Assembly (NCBI GenBank): GCA_023480605.1
Contig: JAMCWS010000339.1
Coordinates: 1-17,260 of the forward strand
Source: a bacterium
GTDB lineage: Bacteria > Sumerlaeota > Sumerlaeia > MVZB01
DNA: 17,260 nt
Direction of reading: 5' to 3'
Shown here: in pieces, positions 6,185 to 13,861 of the stretch
How the letters are laid out: every line of letters begins with the position of its first letter
How positions within the stretch are numbered: the stretch's first letter is position 1
Made by a program: the position numbers and the translations under genes
The notes under the pieces: model-generated
Told to the model about the DNA's origin: nothing
The model's database searches: none
The model's input: only the letters and a program-made list of their open reading frames with translations

Positions 6185-8704
6185 ATGAAGCCGATTCAAC
6201 GTGGTTTGTTGATACTATTAACTGTTTGCCTGATGGTCGGCGTCCGGGCCGCGTCCCCCGTCGCCACTCACGAGGCGGTGATCGATGCCGAGGCGCTTAA
6301 GGCCGATATTTGGATTGTGCCGCCGCGCACGCCAAGGGAAACCGAGGCCGCCGTGGAGGCGCTGCGGAGGCAGTATGCGCCTTTTCTGCGCAGTCTGCCG
6401 GCGCCGATCGAGACACGCCAACGCCAATACCTTGCCGGTCCGTGGCGCTCGAAGTTCGAAGTGAGCGGCGCCGCCGACGGCAAGCGTCCCACGCCCCCCG
6501 ATTGGTTCCGCGGAGAGCATGACGATTCCGCCTGGGAGACCGCGCCCGTACCCGAATGGCGCTGGCTGCCGATCAGGAAGGGAGATCCCCACAAGATTGG
6601 CCGGGAAGGGAGCCGCTGGTATCCGGCGAGCTGCATTCTCTGGTATCGCACCAGTTTTAAATCCGCGCCGGCGCCCGTGGGGCAGCGCGTTTTTTTGTGC
6701 TTTGCAGGCGTGGACTGGGAAGCGGAAGTCTGGCTCAACGGCGAGTTCCTCGGCCGTCACGTGACTTATTATGAACCGTTCCATTTCGACGTCACCCGTC
6801 TGTTGCGCGCGCAAAATTCGCTGGTCGTGCGGGTCATCAGCGGACCGCTGTATGGCGAACCGATGAGCCATTGGTCGCTGTTCCCCTTCGTTCCCGCTGA
6901 CGCCGGCGAGAACCAGCGGTATGTCATGGGTGACCATGCCCGGTCGTTTCCCGGATACCAATTCGGCACGATCGCCTCGTTGGGCAACGGTTTCGGCATA
7001 CACCGCGAAGTTTATCTGGAGACCACCGGCGAGGCTTGCGTGAGCGGGATTTTCGCCCGGTGCAATCCGCCCGACAATCAGGCCCGCGTGACAGTGGAGA
7101 CCGACGCCGTCACCACCAGGGATTTGGACCTGGAAGTCCAAATTTTGCCCGAAAATTTCGAGGGCCGGGCGTATCGGCATGCTGATCACGCAAGGCTGGC
7201 GCAGGGGGCGGGCAAATGCCAACTCACGCTGGCGATGCCGGAGGCTAAAACCTGGTGGCCTGCGGAGCCATATCTGTACCGCTGCCGGGCGATCCTGCGT
7301 GATGGAGAACGCGTGGTCGATGCGCGCGACATTCTATTCGGCCGCCGTTCCTTCGCGATCGTTTCCCCAAGCACGCCGCGGCCCGGTCTGACCGAAGGCA
7401 CTTTCCTGCTCAACGGCCGGCCGGTCTTCCTGCGCGGCACAAACCTGTCGGGGGCGCTCAACGCCTATTGGTATTGGGGCGAGCAGGAAAATTTATTGAA
7501 GGCGGCGCTAATGGTCAAAGCGGCGAATTTTAATGCTGTCCGATCCACTCAGCACGTCGGTTTCCCCGAAGTCCGCGAACTATACGATCGCCTTGGCATC
7601 ATGTCGGAGCAGGATCAGGGCGCGGGCTACGAATTCGCCGCCGACGTTTCCGGAACGCTGGAAACGCTGGCCCGGACTGGAACCACGCTGGCGCGCACCT
7701 GCTACAACAATCCCGGAGTGGTGCTGCTTTCATTTGCCAACGAAACCACGCTCGACGTCGCATCGGCGGTCGGCAATGCGCTTGCCGTCGATCCCGAGCG
7801 CATCCTCGTGCCGGTGAGCGGCGGCTGGTTCGGCCGCATCGCCGATCGCCAGGCCTTCGACCATCTCATTGCCGACATCCATTATTACGATGCGTGGTAT
7901 ACGGGCGTGCATATGATTTGGGAAAGCGCGCGCACACGTCCGGCGAGTCAACGCACGCCGGGACGACTCATGACGGTCGGTGAATACGGCGCCGAAGCCC
8001 TCGATGCTTACGAAACGATGCTCCATTATCCCAGGCATTGGGGGCCTACGCCGGCGCCGTCCGAACGCAGGCTCTGGGGTTCGCGTCAGGTCAGCACCGG
8101 CGCCAATCCGCGCCAGAAATTCGGATTTCGCGGCAGAACGGCGATGAATCTGGGAGAATACATCGAAGCGAGTCAGAACTACCAGGCCGACGTGCTGGCC
8201 GAGGCTACCAAAAGCTTCCGCATCTCCAAGGCCACGATCGGAGGATATTTCCAACTCCATTTCCTCGACGGTACCGCCGCGAACTGGCCCAAGGCGATCG
8301 TCAGCCACGACTTCCGCCCCAAGAAAGGCTACTACGAAATGGCGCAGGTCAACCAGCCGGTCGTGCCGCTTTACCGGATTGCAGACGAGGGTCGCGCGAT
8401 GGAAATCTGGGTGGCCAACGATCTGGCAACAACGCTGACCGCCTGCAAGATGATCTGGGATATTCGGGCTGGCTCGGACCGCCTGAGCGGCGAAGCCCGG
8501 GCCGACGTTCCCGCGTCGAGCGCGGTCCTTTGTCACACGGTTGATTTGAACGAACTGCCGGCGAAGAGCCAAGTGCTGGAGGTGGCGCTGATGCTTGCCG
8601 ACAAAGGGGGACGGACATTGTCGCTTTACGAACGCGAAGTTTATCTCTCGTTGAAGGAGGTGGAGGAATCAAGACGGCAGGCCGAAGCCGCGACCCGTAA
8701 GTAG
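6185..8704 (+). CDS. Secreted glycoside hydrolase family 2 protein
   Basis: An 839-residue enzyme expected to release a beta-linked terminal sugar (galactoside, glucuronide or mannoside type) outside the cytoplasm. A signal peptide occupies about residues 1-23 (KPIQRG followed by a Leu/Val-rich core and VRA). The order is the GH2 pattern: jelly-roll sugar-binding domain (about 80-275, with GVDWEAEVWLNGEFLG), Ig-like domain (to about 400), TIM barrel (LNGRPVFLRGTN onward) and a C-terminal beta region. Candidate catalytic residues are acid/base Glu520 (SFANET) and nucleophile Glu600 (VGEYG). The start at 6185 is preferred over the ATG at 6170 because GAGAGGG lies 6 nt upstream and the signal peptide then begins normally. 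It is followed on the same strand by the DUF4838 gene after 126 bp. The substrate cannot be told from sequence alone. Confidence 0.9.
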   Translation: MKPIQRGLLILLTVCLMVGVRAASPVATHEAVIDAEALKADIWIVPPRTPRETEAAVEALRRQYAPFLRSLPAPIETRQRQYLAGPWRSKFEVSGAADGKRPTPPDWFRGEHDDSAWETAPVPEWRWLPIRKGDPHKIGREGSRWYPASCILWYRTSFKSAPAPVGQRVFLCFAGVDWEAEVWLNGEFLGRHVTYYEPFHFDVTRLLRAQNSLVVRVISGPLYGEPMSHWSLFPFVPADAGENQRYVMGDHARSFPGYQFGTIASLGNGFGIHREVYLETTGEACVSGIFARCNPPDNQARVTVETDAVTTRDLDLEVQILPENFEGRAYRHADHARLAQGAGKCQLTLAMPEAKTWWPAEPYLYRCRAILRDGERVVDARDILFGRRSFAIVSPSTPRPGLTEGTFLLNGRPVFLRGTNLSGALNAYWYWGEQENLLKAALMVKAANFNAVRSTQHVGFPEVRELYDRLGIMSEQDQGAGYEFAADVSGTLETLARTGTTLARTCYNNPGVVLLSFANETTLDVASAVGNALAVDPERILVPVSGGWFGRIADRQAFDHLIADIHYYDAWYTGVHMIWESARTRPASQRTPGRLMTVGEYGAEALDAYETMLHYPRHWGPTPAPSERRLWGSRQVSTGANPRQKFGFRGRTAMNLGEYIEASQNYQADVLAEATKSFRISKATIGGYFQLHFLDGTAANWPKAIVSHDFRPKKGYYEMAQVNQPVVPLYRIADEGRAMEIWVANDLATTLTACKMIWDIRAGSDRLSGEARADVPASSAVLCHTVDLNELPAKSQVLEVALMLADKGGRTLSLYEREVYLSLKEVEESRRQAEAATRK

Positions 8705-8769
8705 ACGCCGCCTTTCACAGCCCACCACGCTCGTCTGATGTTACTGGCCGGCTATTTAATGCACATCTT

Positions 8770-8795
8770 TGTTGAAACGGATATATGATTCAACA
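8770..8795. promoter_or_regulatory. Candidate operator upstream of the DUF4838 gene
   Basis: A dyad with 7-bp perfect arms, TGTTGAA (8770-8776) and TTCAACA (8789-8795), is separated by 12 bp containing ATATAT. It sits 35 bp before the start codon and overlaps possible promoter boxes (TTGAAA at 8772, TATACT at 8798, 20-bp spacing). It has the form of a repressor site, but no regulator gene is present nearby. Confidence 0.3.
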
Positions 8796-8830
8796 CGTAT
8801 ACTTGCGTAAAGGGGCGGAGGAGAATTGCC

Positions 8831-10750
8831 ATGGTACGCGTGTTACTCATTGCGATAATAGTCACTTTCGTATTCATCCGGCAGGCGACGGCGGGCGAAA
8901 AGGAGGCAGGCGATCATCTGGCGATCGCCGAAAATGGCATGAGTGTATACACTATTGTGACGCCGGCGCGGCCTTCGCCAGCCGAATCGCTGGCGGCCGC
9001 CGAACTGGCCCGGTATCTGAAACAAATGTCGGGCGCTGAGATCCCGATCCGCCGCGGCGGGGTGCTCCCGGAAAACGCCCTGGTTGTGTGCCGGCGCGAG
9101 GGCCTTGGCGAGTGGAAGCCGGCCGTCGATTGTCCGACGGTCGAAGGCGACGACTACGCCATCCTCGCCAGCGGCGGACGAGTTTACCTCGTCGGCGCGC
9201 GCGGCCGCGCGGTTCTATACGCAGTATACGACCTCCTCGCTCGCATCGGCTGCCGCTGGCTGGCGCCGCGCTTCGACAGTTACCAGGACTCGGCCGAGTC
9301 CATCCCGGCCGAGTCCCGTCTTTCCATCGTCCTGCCGCCGGTCACGATCGAGCGGCCCGCCTTCGCCTACCGCAAGCTGGACGTCGGCGAGGCGCAGTCG
9401 CACAACCAGGCACAAGCCGGCGGGCGCGTGGCGCTGGTCAATCTGATCGAATGGATGCCCAAAGCGCGCCTCAACACGCTCGTCGTGCCAACCGAGGCGT
9501 GGAACCTGTGGCATGATAACGTCACGCCTTACCTGCAAGCGCGCGATATCACGATCGAAGTCGGCGGCCATGGCTACAACCTTTACCTCAATGGCGCCAT
9601 GGAAGGCGGCAAGCTTTACGAGCGTCACCCCGACTGGATGTGGATGGACGAGAAGGGAGTCCGACGCGACTACCGGGACGCGCTCGGGCGCGTGGCGATC
9701 TTCTGCACGTCCAATCCTCAGGCGATGGATTATTTTTTACAAAACGTAACAGCTTATCTGCGCGAACATCCCGAGATTGACATCTTCGATTGCTGGCCGC
9801 CTGATGGCGGATATTGGTGTAATTGCGAACGATGCCGGGCCTTGGGCGACAATGCCGACCGTCAGTCGCTGATCCTGGCGCGAGTGAAGGCCGCACTCGC
9901 CGCGGTGCGCCCCGCGATTCGCCTGGAGTGCATCGCTTACGATACCTATATCGATCCGCCCGGCAATCCCACGCTCGATATGTCCGTGATGGTCGAATTT
10001 TGCCCCGCCGGTCAATGTTTTGAATCACAGATATATGATGCGGCATCGAAGATGAACGCGGGTTACGCCGCCGCGCTCGAAAAATGGCGCACCGGTTTCG
10101 CCGGGCATATCGGGATCTATACATACTACCGGAAGTACGCCTGGCGGTCGCTGCCGGTCATGATCGCGCATTACATGCAGAAGGAACTACAGTATTACAG
10201 GAAGCTGCCGCTTCAGGGCGTGCAGAACTATTCCGAGCCGGGCGATTGGTTCACTTACGAACTGACCCATTACGTACTCGCAAAACTCGAATGGAATCCC
10301 GACGACGATGTGGACGCGATAATCAACGGATTATGCGAGAGGCGTTACGGACCGGCGGCCGGCGCCGCCGCGAATTTGTTCGCCGTTTTGGAAGACGTCG
10401 TGCGGCGCTATTGCAGCGTCCCGCAGACGAAACTGAAAAGCGCCCCGGAGATCGGACACGCACGCCAGCGGCTGCGAGAAGCGATGGACGGACTCGCCGC
10501 AGCGCGGGCGGCGGCGAAGGACGATCCCGCCATCGTTCGCAATATCGGCCGCCTGTTGCTGACAGCCGAATACGCCTGGCGGGATCTGGAGATTCAATAT
10601 GCGCGCGCCAGCAAAGAATCAGACGATGAAATACGTGATCGCGTGGAGTCGTTGATCGCCTTCCTGGATCACGATCCTAACGACGCCGTGTTCTTGATTC
10701 CACCCCGTTTCGCCGGCCCTGGCCTGATGCCGTTCTATGGCATCCAGTGA
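8831..10750 (+). CDS. Secreted DUF4838 protein with GH67N-like N-terminal domain
   Basis: A 639-residue exported protein with a signal peptide (about 1-21, ending ATA before GEKEAG). Residues about 36-165 match the alpha-glucuronidase-type N-terminal fold, with AAAELARYLKQMSG, EGDDYAIL and GRAVLYAVYDLL followed by IGCRWLAP. The central region (about 190-470) is DUF4838-like and probably a TIM barrel, with CWPPDGGYWCNCERC carrying Cys330, Cys332 and Cys335. The tail is helical. DUF4838 proteins are widespread in polysaccharide degraders; activity on glucuronate-type or amino-sugar substrates is plausible by homology but unproven. A strong Shine-Dalgarno GGAGGAGA lies 6 nt before the ATG. It probably shares a function with the GH2 gene upstream. 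Its 3' end faces the propeller gene with 19 bp between the two stops. Confidence 0.85.
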   Translation: MVRVLLIAIIVTFVFIRQATAGEKEAGDHLAIAENGMSVYTIVTPARPSPAESLAAAELARYLKQMSGAEIPIRRGGVLPENALVVCRREGLGEWKPAVDCPTVEGDDYAILASGGRVYLVGARGRAVLYAVYDLLARIGCRWLAPRFDSYQDSAESIPAESRLSIVLPPVTIERPAFAYRKLDVGEAQSHNQAQAGGRVALVNLIEWMPKARLNTLVVPTEAWNLWHDNVTPYLQARDITIEVGGHGYNLYLNGAMEGGKLYERHPDWMWMDEKGVRRDYRDALGRVAIFCTSNPQAMDYFLQNVTAYLREHPEIDIFDCWPPDGGYWCNCERCRALGDNADRQSLILARVKAALAAVRPAIRLECIAYDTYIDPPGNPTLDMSVMVEFCPAGQCFESQIYDAASKMNAGYAAALEKWRTGFAGHIGIYTYYRKYAWRSLPVMIAHYMQKELQYYRKLPLQGVQNYSEPGDWFTYELTHYVLAKLEWNPDDDVDAIINGLCERRYGPAAGAAANLFAVLEDVVRRYCSVPQTKLKSAPEIGHARQRLREAMDGLAAARAAAKDDPAIVRNIGRLLLTAEYAWRDLEIQYARASKESDDEIRDRVESLIAFLDHDPNDAVFLIPPRFAGPGLMPFYGIQ

Positions 10751-10769
10751 TTTAATCGATCGTTATTTG

Positions 10770-11837
10770 TTATTGGATTCTGATAGATCGCCGATACATG
10801 GGAGTTTTTTCAGGATCACCGAGTTGTATCCGAGGGAAATAAATGTAGAATTGATCGTCGACGATCCGACCGTCGTCCGTGGGGCCGTTGAAGTCCACGA
10901 ACGCCGCATAGGGCTGCATGACGTTCTCGTTCGTTTCGTCGACGATCGCCGCCTGCTTCCAATTGAGTCCGTCTTCCGAGGCGAAAAGCAACAGCTTGTG
11001 GGCGCGGCCGGTTTGGACCGTCATCAGGTATTTGCCGAGAGCCGTGCAGTAGGCGGCATCGGCATGCAGATCTTCGCCGCCGTAAGTTCTGGGGATGATG
11101 TTGCTGCCCGGGGTGTTTGACAAACCGGGCGTATCCCATTGACCATTACGATACTTGTGCCAGGTTGTCACCTTGTGCATGGCCGCCGCCTTCGCAACCT
11201 CTTCAATTTTTGCCCTGATCACGCATCCGAGTTTCTTTTTGGCGGCGGGGTCCGCGTCGTTATAATAGACGTACATATAATCTCCCTTGAAGATATAGGC
11301 GCCGCCGCCGATGTTCGCCGTATCCCTGGCGGCCCGGGCGATCTCTCCGCAATAAGTCCAGTGATTCCCCTTGTCGGTCGAATATCCCAGTCCAAGGGCA
11401 AACCGATATGTTTTGTCCTGGGGGTAGTTGATCTCCGCATGGGTAATGCTCAACAGGTCGCCGTTATCGAGTTGGTGCATGGCCAGGATCCAAATTCCCT
11501 CTTCGTCGGTATCCTGGTAGTAGCCATTATAGTCCCAAAATTCCTCCTCCGTTCGACTCGCGTCGTGAATCTTCAGGGGATCCTCCGGGGGACCGTAAAA
11601 CCAGCTATGCCGGCTTCTGCGGTTCCCGCCGGGCTCGAACCGGCATCCGAAGGGATGGTAAAAGCACAGTTCATTGCCGTATTTCCGCAATGTGGAGATG
11701 GTTCCGTCGTAACGGATGGGATTCTCATCTTCCGAGTAAATCAGTTCCGCATCCCCCACCTTGATGGTTTGGGCGTATGTCGTGGGGATCGTGGCGATCG
11801 CCGCGAGGATGACCAAGAAGGGATGGATCTTATTCAT
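10770..11837 (-). CDS. Secreted beta-propeller protein with Asp boxes (sialidase/GH43-like)
   Basis: A 355-residue protein with a signal peptide (MNKIHPFLVILAAIA, cleavage near TYA-Q23). Two Asp-box-like motifs, STDKGNHW (153-160) and ASEDGLNW (286-293), mark a bladed propeller of the sialidase kind. Repeated aromatic/Gly strands (GGGAYIFKGDYMYVYYND) agree. The fold suggests a glycan hydrolase or binding protein, but I cannot place the catalytic residues or name the family. The start at 11837 is preferred to an upstream in-frame ATG at 11975 because GAAAGGG lies 7 nt before it, the signal peptide begins there, and 11975 lies within the candidate promoter. It is on the same strand as the sulfatase, 247 bp downstream of it, and convergent with the DUF4838 gene. 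Confidence 0.75.
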   Translation of the reverse strand: MNKIHPFLVILAAIATIPTTYAQTIKVGDAELIYSEDENPIRYDGTISTLRKYGNELCFYHPFGCRFEPGGNRRSRHSWFYGPPEDPLKIHDASRTEEEFWDYNGYYQDTDEEGIWILAMHQLDNGDLLSITHAEINYPQDKTYRFALGLGYSTDKGNHWTYCGEIARAARDTANIGGGAYIFKGDYMYVYYNDADPAAKKKLGCVIRAKIEEVAKAAAMHKVTTWHKYRNGQWDTPGLSNTPGSNIIPRTYGGEDLHADAAYCTALGKYLMTVQTGRAHKLLLFASEDGLNWKQAAIVDETNENVMQPYAAFVDFNGPTDDGRIVDDQFYIYFPRIQLGDPEKTPMYRRSIRIQ

Positions 11838-11945
11838 TTTGGCCCTTTCAGTGCCGGTTGCAGGAACCGACGAACGGACGGAAATCCGTCCAGCCGTTTG
11901 TCCAGATTTGCGTGGTCGGTCTCGGCCAGGCGTTCCTTTTCGATA

Positions 11946-11975
11946 TATATACAAAAATCGTTGTCGCCCAAACAA
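11946..11975 (-). promoter_or_regulatory. Candidate promoter of the propeller gene
   Basis: On the minus strand, a -35-like TTGTTT (11975-11970) and a -10-like TATATA (11951-11946) are 18 bp apart. This is the only AT-rich patch in the 247-bp gap after the sulfatase. The leader to the ATG would be about 100 nt. If it is real, the propeller gene can be transcribed independently of the sulfatase. Confidence 0.4.
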
Positions 11976-12058
11976 ACGCCTTATTCAAGCGAAAAACGCA
12001 CGATGCCGACGGGCGTCTTGACATTCGTGAAACGATTGAAGGCCGGCCGCGTTCGGAT

Positions 12059-12078
12059 GAGGGCCGGCCGCGGCCCTC
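12059..12078 (-). terminator. GC hairpin just after the sulfatase stop
   Basis: A perfect 7-bp stem GAGGGCC/GGCCCTC with a 6-nt loop lies 6 nt past the sulfatase stop codon on the minus strand. No T tract follows, so it is at best a weak or rho-assisted terminator, or an mRNA 3' stabiliser. Confidence 0.3.
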
Positions 12079-12084
12079 TGCGCC

Positions 12085-13584
12085 TCAGGAGTAGACCGAG
12101 GCCGGGTCGCGCATCCAGCGGCGGATGCGATCATAGAGTTCTTTCCGGACGGCCTTCGTCTCCGGACCGGCGGCCAGATTATAGATTTCGCCGGGATCTT
12201 GCGCAAGGTCGAACAAGTTGGGATCGCATGCCTCGTAACCGACGGATTCGCCCTTGATGGCCAGCGTGCAGTCGAAGCGATAGCGCCGGGTGCGGACGGC
12301 GGCGCGCCGGAAAGGCCCCAGGTCGATGACGCCGTAAACGGCCTCGGATTCGCGCGAGTCAAACAGATTGCGCCCGTGCCTGCCGGGATCGGGCCTCAGG
12401 CCGGCAAGCGCGAACAGCGTCGGGCCGAAGTCGATCAGTTCCATGAGATCGCGGCGGTGTTCGCCCTCGGGGATGACGCCGGGCCACGAGAGCAGAAACG
12501 GCACGCGCCAGACTTCGCGGTCGAACGTTCCCTTTTCGCACAAGCCCGCCTCGCCCAGGCTCTTGCCATGGTCGGCGTTGTAGGCGATGATCGTGTTGCC
12601 GGTCAGCCCGAGTTCCTCGACGACCCGCATCAGCCGTCCGACTTCGTGGTCGACGTGGGCGCACAGGCCGTAATAATCGGCGCAGATGCGGCGCCACGTC
12701 TCCACGGGGATCTCCATGCCTTTCTGTTTCGCCGCGAACTGACGGTCATATGCGGCGCGTCCGGCGAACGCTTCGCGGTTGGCCGCCGTGTCGCCGCCGT
12801 TACAGGGTATCCGGTCCGGATCGTATATCGCGTCCCAGGGGCGCGGCACGAGCACCGGCGTGTGGGGCCACACGTGCGATACGCGCAGCAGGAACGGTTC
12901 GCCAGCGGCGGCCGCCTCGCGCAGCCAGGCGATCGCCAGGTCGGTCACGTGGCTTGAGATGGTGGTGCCCCAGTCGTGGTAGGGGTAGATGCCACCCAGG
13001 ATGATTGGACTGGCGCCCGGCCGCTTGACGACGCGGTGCTCGGACTCGGAATAGGGCGCCGGCAGTTCGTAATACCCGACGACGTTGTGAAAGATATCGA
13101 AGGCGTTATTCGTCTGCCAGGTGGGGTGTTTGGGGGTGTGCCACTTGCCGAAGCTTGCCGTGCGATAACCGGCGTCGGCAAACAGGTTGGGAAACATTTT
13201 GAGCCCGGGGGCGAGCACGCCGTCCTTGTTGGCTTTCGTGTTATCGAAGACGCCGGTCTCTTGGGGATAGCGCCCCGACAGCATCGACGTGCGGCAGGGG
13301 ACGCACACCGGGCTCTGAACGTGGCACTCGTGAAAGACCGTGCCGCGCGCGGCCAGGCAGTCGAGGTTGGGTGTGCGGGCCCAGGCCGAGCCGTAGCAGC
13401 CCAGCGAGTCGGGCCGCTGCTCGTCGGTCTGGATCCAGATGATGTTGGGCCGGCGGGCCGCGCCGTCCGTCCGGCGGGCGGGGGCCGCGGCCGCGGCGTG
13501 CGAACCGGCGGCGAACGTGGCGGCGGCCGCCGAGCCGGCAGCCAGCGAGCCGAATACGAATTGACGGCGCGAGATTCCGCTCAT
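12085..13584 (-). CDS. Tat-exported family S1 sulfatase
   Basis: A 499-residue arylsulfatase-type hydrolase removing sulfate esters, probably from glycans in the periplasm or outside. The N-terminus carries a twin-arginine signal (ISRRQFVFG, Arg6-Arg7) and an Ala-rich hydrophobic stretch to about residue 37. The sulfatase signature SPVCVPCRTSMLSGRYP places Cys94 as the residue converted to formylglycine. Metal and active-site motifs include TDEQ (53-56), FGKWH (Lys147, His149), and NADHG (Asp338-His339) with EKGT following. The C-terminus has the usual LFDLAQDPGEIYNLA. The start at 13584 is supported by GAAAGGA 9 nt upstream, by the Tat signal and by a promoter whose -10 box lies downstream of the in-frame ATG at 13665. 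No maturase is visible nearby. The sulfated substrate is unknown. Confidence 0.92.
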   Translation of the reverse strand: MSGISRRQFVFGSLAAGSAAAATFAAGSHAAAAAPARRTDGAARRPNIIWIQTDEQRPDSLGCYGSAWARTPNLDCLAARGTVFHECHVQSPVCVPCRTSMLSGRYPQETGVFDNTKANKDGVLAPGLKMFPNLFADAGYRTASFGKWHTPKHPTWQTNNAFDIFHNVVGYYELPAPYSESEHRVVKRPGASPIILGGIYPYHDWGTTISSHVTDLAIAWLREAAAAGEPFLLRVSHVWPHTPVLVPRPWDAIYDPDRIPCNGGDTAANREAFAGRAAYDRQFAAKQKGMEIPVETWRRICADYYGLCAHVDHEVGRLMRVVEELGLTGNTIIAYNADHGKSLGEAGLCEKGTFDREVWRVPFLLSWPGVIPEGEHRRDLMELIDFGPTLFALAGLRPDPGRHGRNLFDSRESEAVYGVIDLGPFRRAAVRTRRYRFDCTLAIKGESVGYEACDPNLFDLAQDPGEIYNLAAGPETKAVRKELYDRIRRWMRDPASVYS

Positions 13585-13645
13585 GGACGTTAATCCTTTC
13601 CGTTGCCATCGACGAATCCGGGTGAAGAAGCCATCCGAGTATGCG

Positions 13646-13675
13646 TTTATCGTCAATCGGCGCACGGCTTGTCAA
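13646..13675 (-). promoter_or_regulatory. Promoter of the sulfatase gene
   Basis: On the minus strand, a perfect -35 box TTGACA (13675-13670) and a -10-like GATAAA (13651-13646) are 18 bp apart, with about 60 nt to the start codon. It is one half of the 277-bp divergent region shared with the S41 protease gene. Confidence 0.5.
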
Positions 13676-13736
13676 GCCGCAAAAGCCGGGCCGCGCACGG
13701 AGCGGACAATTTTCCCGCGCGCCCGGCGCGGCGATA

Positions 13737-13766
13737 TTGCATTACCCTAACTCCTTTTGTTATAGT
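13737..13766 (+). promoter_or_regulatory. Promoter of the S41 protease gene
   Basis: A -35-like TTGCAT (13737-13742) and a -10 box TATAGT (13761-13766, 5 of 6 matches) are 18 bp apart, followed by a leader of about 90 nt. It faces away from the sulfatase promoter, with about 60 bp between the two -35 boxes. Confidence 0.5.
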
Positions 13767-13861
13767 GAGGCAAATATGCGCGGCCGGACCCGGCGGCGTG
13801 TATCGGTCCGTGGGGTCAGGCGCTTGGGCCGGCCGATCCAAACGAAAGAGGGCAACCAACC

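Noticed and set aside
11139..12257. 372-codon plus-strand frame opposite the propeller gene
   Set aside because: It runs across two genes and the intergenic gap between them. The minus-strand product has a signal peptide and Asp boxes, while this frame has nothing recognisable.
12199..12957. 252-codon plus-strand frame opposite the sulfatase
   Set aside because: It is a shadow of a well-supported sulfatase and has no start signal.
13585..13665. Upstream extension of the sulfatase start to 13665
   Set aside because: The start would lie inside the promoter spacer, and the Tat signal, which belongs at the N-terminus, would be displaced by 27 residues.
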